NCBI GenBank assembly: GCA_037783545.1
Contig: JBBELK010000093.1
Span: 1,116,001-1,180,000 of the forward strand
Direction: 5' to 3'
DNA from: Henricia sp. BOLD:AAB3569
Lineage: Eukaryota; Echinodermata; Asteroidea; Spinulosida; Echinasteridae
Length of the DNA stretch: 64,000 nt
Each line of letters begins with the position of its first letter. The first letter of the stretch is position 1. The notes under the pieces were generated by a model, which was not told the origin of the DNA, did no database searches, and was given only the letters and a program-made list of their open reading frames with translations. Made by a program: the position numbers and the translations under genes. Of this stretch, positions 63,301 through 64,000 are shown piece after piece.

Positions 63301-63538
63301 AAACAATATATACATGTAATGTACAAAGTTCATATAATTTCCTTTGATAAAATGACAAATCATGATACAATTTCATTCCATTCAATAAAGATAAGTGGAC
63401 AAAGTTGGCAACTTTTGGTGATGTACCTACCACATATCGACAAGCATGGACCTGGGTGATCTTGCCATCTGTTGTTAGATGTTTGGCAAGATCCGGAACT
63501 CTCTTGTACTGTGCCATGATCAGGGGTGACACGTGCAC
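21006..63538 (-). CDS. DCLRE1C: Artemis (DNA cross-link repair 1C) nuclease, C-terminal eight exons; N-terminus outside window
   Basis: Nuclease of non-homologous end joining that opens hairpins and trims ends with DNA-PKcs and ligase IV. Minus-strand exons 63538-63431, 62611-62520, 61096-61042, 60383-60295, 58402-58287, 27193-27083, 23600-22573 and 21335-21006 join in frame with GT/AG borders into 642 residues (partial numbering). The start falls in the beta-CASP domain. Equivalents of the human zinc ligands His228, His254, Cys256 and Cys272 appear at 2, 31, 33 and 38. PSTMWF follows, then CFSFHSS with the conserved His (human His319, here 80), then YKPLGQLKR as in human YKPLGKLKR. The rest is a long acidic, Ser-rich tail with WLKYL at 307-311 and SSDFDIPYTPE at 599-609, matching the human tail SSDFEVPSTPE. 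The metallo-beta-lactamase catalytic half must lie beyond 64000. The family assignment rests on these motifs recalled from the human protein. Confidence 0.93.
21394..21561. mobile_element. CAGCCGATTTCAC-family element (168 bp)
   Basis: Ends GCAGCTGATTTCAC and GTGAAACCAGCTGC are inverted. The interior has CTTACGCATTGCGTAAG like its relatives. Confidence 0.65.
21970..22065. repeat. hairpin GTTGCTATGTGGTGAA / TTCACCACATAGCAAC
   Basis: Exact 16-bp inverted words separated by about 60 bp in the last Artemis intron, probably the ends of a small element. Confidence 0.55.
22195..22345 (-). mobile_element. tRNA-headed SINE, family A, copy 2 (inverted)
   Basis: Minus strand carries TATAGCTCAGCTGGTAGAGC, then GAGTTTGAATCTCG and GGCCCTAACGATTTTTTTCT. 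It forms an inverted pair with the copy at 22427. Confidence 0.7.
22427..22545 (+). mobile_element. tRNA-headed SINE, family A, copy 3
   Basis: TTATAGTTCAGCTATGGTAG (box A with an extra base), GGGTTTGAATCC and GGCCCTTACAATTTTTCTCT. Its end lies about 10 nt from the inverted repeat at the intron's donor side. Confidence 0.7.
22573..23600 (-). CDS. DCLRE1C: Artemis penultimate exon (acidic regulatory tail)
   Basis: 1028 nt, acceptor TTTTGACAG, entering in phase 1 and leaving in phase 0. Encodes residues 191-533: low-complexity Ser/Asp/Glu sequence, one basic patch HRRRKLSE, and EIDSWLKYLPNA (about 23265-23230), a candidate ligase IV contact by analogy with the human W-x-x-F-F motif. Confidence 0.9.
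24004..24580. mobile_element. two head-to-tail inverted-repeat elements sharing a TATA junction
   Basis: Copy 1 (24004-24294) runs from TATAGACGAATTCAGTAACT to GATTGGTGTATA. Copy 2 (24291-24580) runs from TATAGACCAATCCGGTAACT to GATTGGTGTATA. Each has long inverted ends with GGACTCCTT / AAGGAGTCC and the phrase GCCATAACTGGGG or a variant. A left-end fragment of the family is at 17378-17440. The copies share one TATA. Confidence 0.75.
24581..24909. other. no gene seen
   Basis: Noncoding part of an Artemis intron without clear repeat structure. Confidence 0.35.
24910..24982 (+). pseudogene. tRNA-like sequence, 73 nt
   Basis: A 7-bp acceptor stem GCCCAGA / TCTGGGC pairs perfectly, the T arm CTGGGTTCGAATCCCAG is intact and the discriminator is A. 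The D arm pairs at three of four positions. The anticodon arm is off register: the best stem TTGAC / GCCAA is shifted by one base with a mismatch, and the base before the anticodon is not T. It is therefore more likely a SINE head or tRNA pseudogene than a working tRNA. Confidence 0.5.
24953..25117. repeat. perfect 76-bp inverted repeat containing half a tRNA-like sequence
   Basis: Arms 24953-25028 and 25042-25117 are exact reverse complements around a 13-bp spacer. The outer part of each arm is the 3' half of the tRNA-like sequence (from AGGACCTGGG to TCTGGGCA); the inner part is CTGCAATTTTCTTGTG and onward. Only the left arm continues into a full tRNA-like fold. Confidence 0.92.
25118..25347. 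other. no gene seen
   Basis: Intron sequence without recognisable repeat ends. Confidence 0.35.
25348..25811. mobile_element. 464-bp element ending GTTTACACT
   Basis: Ends GTTTACACTTAATCCCGAGC and (inverted) GTTTACACTGGTCCCGAGCT. The perfect 18-bp palindrome GATCCCGAGCTCGGGATC lies at 25489-25506, and GAGCTCGG recurs four times. No transposase. Confidence 0.75.
25990..26420 (+). repeat. CATGCATGGA repeat family copy
   Basis: Contains CATTTGCAGTGACCC, GAGTTGACAAGAG and CATGCATGGATG in the order seen at 4997-5290 and 59509-60284. A tRNA box-B-like patch GGATCAAATCCCGG at 26171-26184 may be a separate SINE scrap. Confidence 0.6.
26534..26971. mobile_element. 438-bp element with perfect 30-bp ends TGGGTCTGTCCAC...
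   Basis: The outer 30 bp (TGGGTCTGTCCACAGTAATG and onward) are exactly inverted at 26942-26971, and the interior is largely palindromic (GGAGATAACTTTTGCC / GTAACGTGGACAGACC). Relatives: 31696-32177, 46454-46690, 51739-52007 and 58614-59357. Confidence 0.85.
27083..27193 (-). CDS. DCLRE1C: Artemis exon joining the conserved core to the acidic tail
   Basis: Acceptor TCAACCCAG at 27194, 111 nt entering in phase 1, encoding (A)PCQNEENEELNELFSSSPP and a basic run KRQLRKRPHH. Donor is CAG|GTAAGG. The alternative acceptor 11 nt further in is excluded because, joined to the preceding exon, it makes an immediate stop. Confidence 0.88.
27194..27990. other. start-side of the 31-kb Artemis intron, no feature seen
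   Basis: AT-rich, noncoding. Confidence 0.35.
27994..29045. mobile_element. possible degraded TTAA-flanked element
   Basis: TTAA followed by AGGCAATGGACCATTTGG on the left and, inverted, AGGCCCACTGTATCATTTG on the right. TTAA adjoins both ends and is shared with the next element. Ends are only partly alike, so the call is weak. A short inverted pair AAGACTACTC / GAGTAGTCTT lies at 28307-28400. Confidence 0.3.
29050..29353. mobile_element. 304-bp TTAA-flanked element
   Basis: Ends AGGTATAGTCTACTTGTTTG and (inverted) AAGTGGTATACTTGTTTGG, flanked by TTAA at 29046-29049 and 29354-29357. The right half (TACATGTATGTGTCTGAAA, then ACTAGTGGAAATCATGCC) is shared with 60126-60284. Confidence 0.8.
29807..30443. 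mobile_element. 637-bp TTAA-flanked element
   Basis: TTAA-CGGGCC at the left and GGGCCTGT (inverted) at the right, TTAA on both sides (29803-29806, 30444-30447). The interior palindrome-like GAATATGCATATTC is shared with relatives at 15296-16017 and 48740-49257. Confidence 0.6.
30444..31695. other. no gene seen
   Basis: Intronic AT-rich sequence. No exon or repeat boundary recognised. Confidence 0.35.
31696..32177. mobile_element. palindromic element of the TCTTTCCAC family
   Basis: Ends around TCTTTCCACGGTAAAG and its inverse CTTTACTGTGGAAAGA. The arms (about 220 bp each) share GGGCATTTTGGCAACACAGA, AGAGATAACTT and TAGAAAGGCATG in mirror order. Non-autonomous. Confidence 0.75.
32178..33698. 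other. no gene seen; one conserved-looking patch
   Basis: At 32905-33000 GACCAGAAGGGCCAGAAGGG and its surroundings are less AT-rich and open in one frame, but splice sites and homology are not evident. The rest is AT-rich. Confidence 0.3.
33699..34300. mobile_element. 602-bp element with about 250-bp inverted arms
   Basis: Left end ATAAACCATATCGACGTTCT and the inverted right end AATAAACCTTATCGATGTTC continue into arms sharing GGATGACA, ATTTCTGTGAAGCGATT and GATGCAATTTTTGAC. TA occurs at both outer borders. A one-armed relative lies at 39098-39345. Confidence 0.75.
34311..34802. mobile_element. 492-bp element ending GGG(A/T)(C/G)GTTCA
   Basis: Ends GGGACGTTCACACTATCGCG and, inverted, GGGTGTTCATACTATCGCAG. 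Inside, GCTGCTTTCGAGCGCGGCAC is echoed inverted as GAGCGCTCGAAAGCAGC (34424-34550), and TGCTCCATGG is doubled. It lies 10 bp from the preceding element. Confidence 0.75.
34803..35291. repeat. ATTCGAATA palindrome-rich flank
   Basis: ATTCGAATAATTTATTATTC and GAATATCGAATATTCG at 35086-35121 are mirrored by similar words at 35667-35730, so the element at 35292-35647 probably sits inside an older AT-rich element. Confidence 0.4.
35292..35647. mobile_element. 356-bp element ending CAGTGTT
   Basis: Starts CAGTGTTCGAATTAACAC and ends, inverted, CAGTGTTTGCCTTTAACA. TTGGCC and GGCCAGTTGG recur inside in both orientations. ATTAC lies on both sides (a candidate 5-bp duplication). Confidence 0.6.
35648..36427. 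other. no gene seen
   Basis: AT-rich intron sequence beyond the ATTCGAAT words. Confidence 0.35.
36457..37700. mobile_element. 1244-bp nested element with TAA duplication, Harbinger-like
   Basis: Ends GGCCAATCAAATTAGATGAC and, inverted, GGCCAATGAAATTAGATGAC; the match continues through CTAGTTTCTCGTCA. TAA flanks it (36454-36456, 37701-37703), and the related element at 57833 has a single TAA at the same place (57852-57854), giving a direct empty site. A 3-bp TAA/TTA duplication is typical of PIF/Harbinger. An inner inverted pair GAGTTCGGGCGGTCTGTT / AACAGACCGCCCGAATTC lies at about 36753-36881. Confidence 0.85.
37056..37391 (+). CDS. coding-like open frame inside the nested element
   Basis: From ATG 37056 the frame begins MNMFSLAVYHEDRCVVKWK and runs to a stop at 37389-37391. 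The sequence is less AT-rich than its surroundings, and a GTAGGT donor-like site occurs at about 37302. I recognise no domain. It may be a captured host exon, a transposon gene remnant or chance. Confidence 0.3.
   Translation: MNMFSLAVYHEDRCVVKWKIVDIGDVSDSYSFIQLFDELKAGLVDMHWRSNGVVSQSELCIGLHYTATGTAASTDCGTRASRVGFVGRSCTDLMECTPSLGRPWGRKGLPY
38225..38540 (-). mobile_element. tRNA-headed SINE
   Basis: Minus strand: head TAGTGGTGTAGTGTGCTGG with box B GTGGGTTCAAATCCCG, then CTTGGGCAAGGCACTTTGCC and GTATAAATGGGTACCAGC. The GCAAGGCACTT core is shared with families B and C. Confidence 0.65.
38628..38848. mobile_element. 221-bp inverted-repeat element
   Basis: TCTATAACTTACAGGTCC with GTGTCCCCCGTTACA at the left is mirrored by TGTAACGGGGGACAC and TTGGACCCCTAATTTATAGA at the right. 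Confidence 0.7.
39098..39345. repeat. partial relative of the element at 33699-34300
   Basis: CTCAAGGCATCATGGGATTG followed by GGAAAGATGCAATTTTTGA, as in the left arm of 33699. The second arm is missing. Confidence 0.6.
39623..39635 (+). promoter_or_regulatory. splice acceptor upstream of LRR gene A
   Basis: TTTCTTTCCTTTCTTTTTCAG is a strong acceptor 208 nt before the ATG, so a 5' non-coding exon probably lies upstream and the coding part is a single exon. Confidence 0.45.
39844..41469 (+). CDS. leucine-rich-repeat single-pass receptor A (541 residues)
   Basis: A cell-surface protein of unknown ligand. I start at ATG 39844: the in-frame sequence upstream has only a GTG, and this ATG gives a good signal peptide (about 1-31, hydrophobic ILLVGIIIAV). 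LRRNT is C32-x3-C36-x-C38-x6-C45. About fourteen LRRs follow (L-x-x-L-x-L-x-x-N type, for example LTSLHLDYNNIQDI). The LRRCT starts NPLACDCHLRDFLQW and ends HELNC. The membrane span is about 487-509, followed by an Arg/Lys stop-transfer and a 32-residue tail. The tail repeats DNVS twice and ends VSL, a possible class II PDZ ligand. No TIR or kinase domain, so it is not a Toll receptor. It is intronless in its coding part and nested in the Artemis intron on the opposite strand. Confidence 0.9.
   Translation: MSTAHHQCQLASVLKAILLVGIIIAVTGGSACPELCECEELTVTCSEATEIPVDIPLETTVLKFPQHRFTNMPSNTFVPHNLIKLRELHLIHGNLEVIDANAFHGLPELTSLHLDYNNIQDIDANAFHNLGKVENLYLFYNKLQRLHPRQFVGLTLLNWLSLSFNALTDIPANAFQGLENLKTLYIRYNHLSELGDYQSFSGLHHLQLLSLEFNHALRTIQDETFSQLYSLTELKLGGNKLSSESFTEATFSGLHKLHTLDFHDNPLGLVPSIALKAIPQLATLKLIGCQLRSIQRDDLQYTPNLIELYLDNNVALRRIPTQTLSELPQLELFHFSQSSLTEITAYAFQNATSLKKLFITDSKLSAIEENGLYGLENIDELDLSNNELTTLVKTVFDSISYKTNLMIDLSANPLACDCHLRDFLQWVDKRYTPQQVSQVFNISEHQPKCLSPPEYTGMSIFAIPTHELNCKAPPPEDISHEVNLRRVIIGSCAGLAIVVLLCTVGGIFFYRRRQRKLREMLRRYGSSDNVSSFPLDDNVSL
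41470..42170 (+). other. probable 3' untranslated region of LRR gene A and spacer
   Basis: No coding signal. ATTAAA at about 42011-42016 is the first candidate polyadenylation signal I see. Confidence 0.3.
42171..42333. mobile_element. CAGCCGATTTCAC-family element (163 bp)
   Basis: Ends GCAGCCGATTTATCG and ATAAAATCGGCTGC. The interior GCGCAACTTTTGAAAATGGC is like 21394-21561. Confidence 0.7.
42556..42812 (-). mobile_element. tRNA-headed SINE, family B, copy 2
   Basis: Minus strand: box B GTGGGTTCAAGCCCC, CCTGGGCAAGGCACTTAATC, CGTCAACCCAAGCGATATTT, ending GGGTGGACATGTGC. Colinear with 14410-14655. Confidence 0.65.
42813..43441. mobile_element. 629-bp long member of the CAGCCGATTTCAC family
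   Basis: Ends GCAGCCGATTTCACGAAAC and GTTTCGTGAAATCGGCTGC are exact inverts, with further TTACGCAATTGCG-type words inside. It carries a 125-codon open frame (42929-43306) with a basic C-terminal half and no domain I recognise. It may be the parent of the 123-168 bp hairpin copies. Confidence 0.78.
43442..44137. other. no gene seen
   Basis: Noncoding intron sequence. A short TTC run at 43577-43588 is the only simple repeat. Confidence 0.35.
44138..44346. mobile_element. 209-bp inverted-repeat element
   Basis: TACTTACAATAAGTTAG at the left is inverted as CTAACTTATTGTAAGTA at the right. Confidence 0.65.
44628..45157. mobile_element. element with the GGGCGACATTT repeat nested inside
   Basis: The outer inverted words CTACTTTTGATCCTAAATAA / GTTATTAGGATCAAAAGT and CCAATGGATTGAAACAAAAA / TTTTTGGTTTCAATCCATTG enclose a copy (about 44690-44990) of the repeat at 19935-20250. 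A second inverted pair around ATCATGTAAACAAGG lies at 45011-45090. Confidence 0.7.
45158..45590. other. no gene seen
   Basis: AT-rich, with scattered ACATGTAC words. Confidence 0.35.
45591..45737. mobile_element. degraded relative of the element at 60647-60848
   Basis: Right end GGCCGCACCACGATGATAAA is clear; the left end GGCCTATTGACCTATGGTCA is diverged. Confidence 0.4.
45738..46453. other. no gene seen
   Basis: Noncoding, with ACATGTAC-rich patches. Confidence 0.35.
46454..46690. mobile_element. half element of the TCTTTCCAC family
   Basis: TGGGTCTTTCCACGTTAATG through CAGGAGATAACTTTTGCC to TAACGTGGACAG. The second arm is absent. This copy shows the uninterrupted GAAAAATAAGTCAATA site used as an empty site for 58651-58879. 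Confidence 0.75.
46912..47950 (+). repeat. five spaced copies of a GTCACGGACATTACA-like motif
   Basis: GCGTCACGGACATTACAT (46912), TTCACGGACATTAAAT (47069), ACGTCACAGACATTACAT (47249), TGTCACGGACAGTAC (47561) and ACGTCACGGACATAACA (47934), all in one orientation with spacing of 157-373 bp and little similarity between. Function unknown; perhaps the remains of a degraded tandem repeat. Confidence 0.5.
48335..48567. mobile_element. element fragment ending in inverted GGGTCATTCCATGAAG
   Basis: Shares GTGTGACATTTCTTCATTTC, TGTTGCATGATGTGGT and TTACACTGTTTGGGGGTAAT with 63628-64000. The right end CTTCATGGAATGACCC is the inverse of that copy's left end. TAATTTGGGGG is tripled at 48420-48443. Confidence 0.65.
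48740..49257. mobile_element. 518-bp TTAA-flanked element
   Basis: TTAA-AGGACGTGTGAAAT at the left and, inverted, AGGTTTAGTGAATT at the right, with TTAA at both sides. Interior TATGCTAATGAAATTTCCAT and GTGATGTCATCTCAGG match the relatives at 29807 and 15296. Confidence 0.6.
49258..49626. other. no gene seen
   Basis: AT-rich spacer before the large fold-back. Confidence 0.35.
49627..50766. mobile_element. 1.1-kb fold-back element with about 460-bp arms
   Basis: Arms 49627-50085 and 50295-50755 are near-identical reverse complements. Each outer end has C-rich subterminal repeats (CCCCCTCGACC / CCACGACC alternating), then CACGTGC and a GC-rich segment. The 209-bp centre repeats part of an arm (TTCGAATGAGCCGCG) and holds CCATCCATAAAGTACGTAAG inverted against CGTAGTTTATGGATGG. 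TATTAACA occurs at both flanks (49620-49627, 50767-50774), a candidate 8-bp duplication. No transposase. Confidence 0.85.
50767..51228. other. no gene seen
   Basis: Noncoding. Confidence 0.35.
51229..51455. mobile_element. element ending GGGCTC, with GGTCTAGT / CTAGACC words
   Basis: Starts CAGGGCTCAAATTTCATG; the right end inverted reads GGGGCTCGAAATACCCACTG. Several CTAGACC / GGTCTAG and CACTGGACC / GGTCCAGTG words inside. Confidence 0.55.
51465..51700 (+). mobile_element. tRNA-headed SINE, family C, copy 3 (decayed)
   Basis: GTTGCAGGTTCGATACCC, GCCCTTGAGCAAGGCACTTA, GTAAAACTGTTGGTTCAGTG and AAGGTGTCTCTGAC follow the order of 16799 and 19481, with deletions. Confidence 0.65.
51739..52007. 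mobile_element. half element of the TCTTTCCAC family
   Basis: ACCGGGACGGCCTAAAATGT, GTTTTTAGAAAGGCATG and CAAAATGCATCCTTTACTGC match the right half of 31696-32177. Confidence 0.65.
52008..52271. mobile_element. 264-bp element ending CAGGGG(C/T)GGATCC
   Basis: Left CAGGGGCGGATCCAGG, right inverted CAGGGGTGGATCCAG. GCTAT lies on both sides (52003-52007, 52272-52276), a candidate duplication. It interrupts or abuts the preceding half element. Confidence 0.75.
52391..53950 (-). CDS. leucine-rich-repeat single-pass receptor B (519 residues)
   Basis: A cell-surface receptor-like protein, ligand unknown. ATG at 53950 is chosen because the frame upstream has only GTG, and it yields a signal peptide (MENLAVLKLLIFVQWITVATC). 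A cysteine-rich cap CLFCTC opens about ten LRRs (for example LTILDLSDNDISTL). LRRCT starts NPWACDCQLAEIAEY and ends DMFC. The membrane span is about 375-397 (GILILIIIIVLTGIVL), followed by HQKKRK. The 122-residue tail has tyrosine motifs YTSI, YSQP, YGHL and DGYLNS (Y-x-N, Grb2-type) and ends PLPKPRKI, so it looks signalling-competent. It is not a recent copy of receptor A: the tails are unrelated and LRR number differs. No intron in the coding part; it lies inside the Artemis intron on the same strand. Confidence 0.9.
   Translation of the reverse strand: MENLAVLKLLIFVQWITVATCMTTEFVQISTSEMVVYSTVANVEPRAAKPERGRDVCLFCTCDVVNNMKTADCSGMIQDPTEFLPSLDFTEINTLNLSSNNIRHFKLQSETPLDRLTILDLSDNDISTLQASNFALFPSLTELVLKRNRISNIPAGSFENLKKMTDLDVSFNSLTFLTNQTFDGLEDLQKLDVSHNLIAVMQNNAFSGLAQLKSLRLNHNQLTEIPTAISNNVFRQSLTALNLTGNPIRRLEENAFQRLLYLHILDLSRLDLEFVHPRAFHGLFSTLHRLFLNTNNLRNLSTQTIQSLEALEMLSLYRNPWACDCQLAEIAEYLQAMGKRINVVRFYATICTTDDARRIPFPDLEADMFCKSFPIEIPVSVGILILIIIIVLTGIVLYRHQKKRKQLELSRMSALTNAGVTVGSSVQSTYFQASIDNNTNTLEMATRSEHSYTSIKKGPSLVYSQPYGHLQIKQQIRSPKVASKSETFSFPTLPASNPEAADGYLNSHICKPLPKPRKI
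54259..54285. repeat. 27-bp hairpin
   Basis: CTTGCCCACAA and TTGTGGGCAAG form an 11-bp stem around GAATT. Confidence 0.75.
54300..54868 (-). mobile_element. 5'-truncated inverted copy of the 2.2-kb element
   Basis: Begins with the same terminal hairpin (AGGTGATCGGGCC, then GCCCGATCACCT), a long T run, and then the reverse complement of about 18830-19379, with TGTGACGTCATCGGG and GAAACCACGTGACCC. Similarity stops abruptly after CAAATTA near 54868. Confidence 0.85.
54869..55944. other. no gene seen; CAAGTC-rich patch and 16-bp palindrome
   Basis: 55395-55530 is rich in CAAGTC / GACTTG words like 57481-57670. AACTGCATATGCAGTT at 55602-55617 is a perfect palindrome. No coding signal. Confidence 0.4.
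55945..57185. mobile_element. 1241-bp Mutator-like element with 9-bp target duplication
   Basis: Ends TAGCCTGAATGCTTCTGGCC and, inverted, TAGCCTGAATGCCTCTGGCC; similarity continues for about 70 bp and includes AAGTCCGGCCGC. TCCACAGCC is repeated exactly at 55936-55944 and 57186-57194. Long inverted ends plus a 9-bp duplication are the Mutator pattern. Short open frames inside have no recognisable domain. Confidence 0.85.
57481..57670. mobile_element. 190-bp CAAGTC-rich element
   Basis: Starts CAGGGTTGTAGACAAGTC and ends GACTCGACTACAACCCTG, with many CAAGTC / GACTTG words between. Confidence 0.7.
57833..58266. mobile_element. 434-bp TTAA-flanked element (uninterrupted copy)
   Basis: Ends AGATGGTATACATGATTG and, inverted, GGTAGTATACATGATTGG, with TTAA at 57829-57832 and 58267-58270. 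It is the empty-site relative of 36428-38152 and ends 20 nt inside the intron from the donor of the Artemis exon at 58287. Confidence 0.82.
58287..58402 (-). CDS. DCLRE1C: Artemis exon with YKPLGQLKR
   Basis: Acceptor CCTGCATACAG supplies the single base that completes Arg. 116 nt leaving in phase 1 at GAG|GTAAGG. Encodes LRDLRRFPDAPIRVNP and YKPLGQLKRSTRST, aligned with human YKPLGKLKRART. Confidence 0.9.
58614..59357. mobile_element. TCTTTCCAC-family element with insertions
   Basis: TGGGTCTTTCCACGCTAATG starts it, the arm resumes at 58880 after a 229-bp insertion, and the second arm (TACGTATAAGGGGAAATTTG) is at 59315-59345. A hairpin TAACGTGGACAGACAAAA / TTTTGTCTGTCCACGTTA sits at about 59040-59085, and unrelated sequence with repeated ATCGCGGA lies between. 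Confidence 0.7.
58651..58879. mobile_element. 229-bp nested element with TA duplication, Tc1/mariner-like
   Basis: Starts CAGTTCAAGTCAGAAGTATA and ends with the inverse (reverse complement CACTTGAAGTCAGAAGTATA). TA flanks both sides (58649-58650, 58880-58881), and copies at 46493 and 26572 show the uninterrupted AAAAATAAGTCAATA or AAAAGTAAGTCAATA. CAGT ends and a TA duplication are the Tc1/mariner pattern. A cysteine-containing open frame (NHCKVYKLCFKYCMH) runs through the interior. Confidence 0.85.
59509..60284. mobile_element. TTAA-side element, CATGCATGGA family, split by an insertion
   Basis: TTAA-AGGTAAAGTAAATCATTTG at the left and AATCATGTGTTCTACCT at the right. The order CATTTGCAGTGACC, GAGTTGACAAG, CATGCATGGAT is as in 25990-26420. 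Its right end is 10 nt from the donor of the Artemis exon at 60295. Confidence 0.65.
59660..60102. mobile_element. 443-bp nested element with TTA duplication, Harbinger-like
   Basis: Ends AGCCTGTATCCCACTGGG and the exact inverse CCCAGTGGGATACAGGCT. TTA flanks it (59657-59659, 60103-60105). The related uninterrupted copy near 5155 reads TTTTTACCATTCA at this point. AGACATTCTG recurs four times inside. Confidence 0.82.
60295..60383 (-). CDS. DCLRE1C: Artemis exon with RPVNIYANVIP
   Basis: Acceptor TTACCACAG, phase 0 in, phase 2 out at AAAG|GTAAAT. Encodes VRDFIGYIRPVNIYANVIP, aligned with human IKDFLSYLCPVNAYPNVIP. Confidence 0.92.
60647..60848. mobile_element. 202-bp inverted-repeat element
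   Basis: ATAGGCCTTTATCACGGTGC at the left and GCACCGTGATAAAGGTCTA at the right. A related, more decayed copy is at 45591-45737. Confidence 0.7.
61042..61096 (-). CDS. DCLRE1C: Artemis exon with CFSFHSS
   Basis: 55 nt, acceptor CTGAAACAG, donor GAG|GTAAGG. Encodes KEPRRYRLCFSFHSSFSE; the His is the conserved beta-CASP histidine (human His319). Confidence 0.93.
61500..62391. mobile_element. 892-bp Mutator-like element with 9-bp target duplication
   Basis: Ends TAGCCTTGTCCAAGGGCTG and, inverted, TAGCCTTGTCCAAGGGCTGC; arms of about 200 bp share CTGAATCACAGCTTTGTTCT. Flanks GTTTATTAG (61491-61499) and GTTTATTTG (62392-62400) match at 8 of 9. It sits in an Artemis intron. A minus-strand frame (61958-61740), with MTEFYEDQKKLLYSLHDFLE, is followed by a GTAAGT donor-like site. 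Confidence 0.85.
62520..62611 (-). CDS. DCLRE1C: Artemis exon with PSTMWF
   Basis: Acceptor TTGTTTCAG, phase 0 in, phase 2 out (AG|GTATTA). Encodes DCRMPNASSVLVVTPSTMWF; the Cys corresponds to the fourth zinc ligand, and PSTMWF is identical to human. Confidence 0.92.
62889..63035. mobile_element. 147-bp inverted-repeat element
   Basis: TATAGACCGTATCGAATA and TATTCGATACGGTCTATA (one extra base) are the ends, with TGTTGTAGGGCA / TGCCCTACATGA further in. It lies in an Artemis intron. Confidence 0.75.
63101..63145. repeat. three copies of a 15-bp tandem unit
   Basis: TGTATTCTATTGAAC repeated three times, the third with one change. Confidence 0.85.
63431..63538 (-). CDS. DCLRE1C: Artemis exon with HLTTDGKITQVHACR (beta-CASP)
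   Basis: The first Artemis exon in the window: acceptor CCCACCCCAG, 36 codons, phase 0-0, donor GTG|GTAGGT. Aligned with human HLTTDRNTQIHACR. Contains three of the four zinc ligands. Confidence 0.92.
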
Positions 63539-63627
63539 CTGGGGTGGGAGGGGGCGGTGATGGTGGGGTTTGGAGGATGGGAAGGAACATTTTAACAACT
63601 TGACATACGGTGGATCTTCTTATATGG

Positions 63628-64000
63628 GTCATTCCATGAAGTTGAGGAACAAAGTGTGACATTTCTTCATTTCCACAAAAACGGTCAATAAGAGAGCAAT
63701 GAATCACCATTTGTATAATGATGTTGCATGATGTGGTGGCTTACACTGTTTGGGGGTAATTTGGGAGTCTTCAGTTTTGATAAAGTGCTGCCATTTTGAA
63801 TTATTTAACAAAGTGGTGGTTGTGGATGTAACTTGGAAACCAATACAGTTCAACTGCTTTCACTCATGTTGAATTTGAAATAAACACAGTTCTCAAACTA
63901 AACAATCCTTTTTAATTTGAATTTGGAGGATTCTAGAATCTAGATTATATTTCTGTGTGATTCAAGAAAATCTGCTAAAAAGCACCAAATGTCACATATA
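63628..64000. mobile_element. element starting GGGTCATTCCATGAAG, cut by the window edge
   Basis: Shares its interior with 48335-48567 in the same order. The right end is not in the window. Confidence 0.6.

Overview
The window is eukaryotic DNA: genes are split by GT/AG introns, intergenic space is large and AT-rich, and most of it is dispersed repeats (tRNA-headed SINEs, short elements with terminal inverted repeats, fold-back elements, a minisatellite). Gene content and repeat style suggest a marine invertebrate deuterostome. An echinoderm such as a sea star or sea cucumber is my best guess, but nothing here fixes the species.

Four protein genes can be read. (1) 1305-7761, plus strand: a complete six-exon SUV39-type histone H3K9 methyltransferase (chromodomain, pre-SET, SET, post-SET; 394 residues). 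(2) 63538-21006, minus strand: the last eight exons (642 residues) of Artemis/DCLRE1C, the end-joining nuclease. Its metallo-beta-lactamase half lies beyond the right edge. (3) 39844-41469, plus strand, and (4) 53950-52391, minus strand: two different intron-free leucine-rich-repeat single-pass receptors. Both sit inside one roughly 31 kb Artemis intron (27194-58286). Genes 1 and 2 converge, with about 13 kb of repeats between their stop codons.

The rest is layered transposon debris. Several superfamilies can be inferred from target duplications: TTAA-flanked elements (at least six), two 9-bp-duplication Mutator-like elements, two elements with 3-bp TAA/TTA duplications (Harbinger-like), and a TA-flanked Tc1/mariner-like element. 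Three of these are nested in other elements whose empty copies are elsewhere in the window, so their ends can be read directly. Other structures are an 18.8-copy 17-bp minisatellite open in all six frames, a 1.1 kb fold-back, a 2.2 kb element rich in TGACGTCA sites with a terminal hairpin, and a perfect 76-bp palindrome containing half a tRNA-like sequence.

The most unusual observation is the last Artemis intron (21336-22572). It carries a perfect 15-bp inverted repeat exactly 3 nt inside each splice site and is flanked by a near-repeat of AGGTA. This is the pattern expected if a transposon inserted at a proto-splice site and became an intron.
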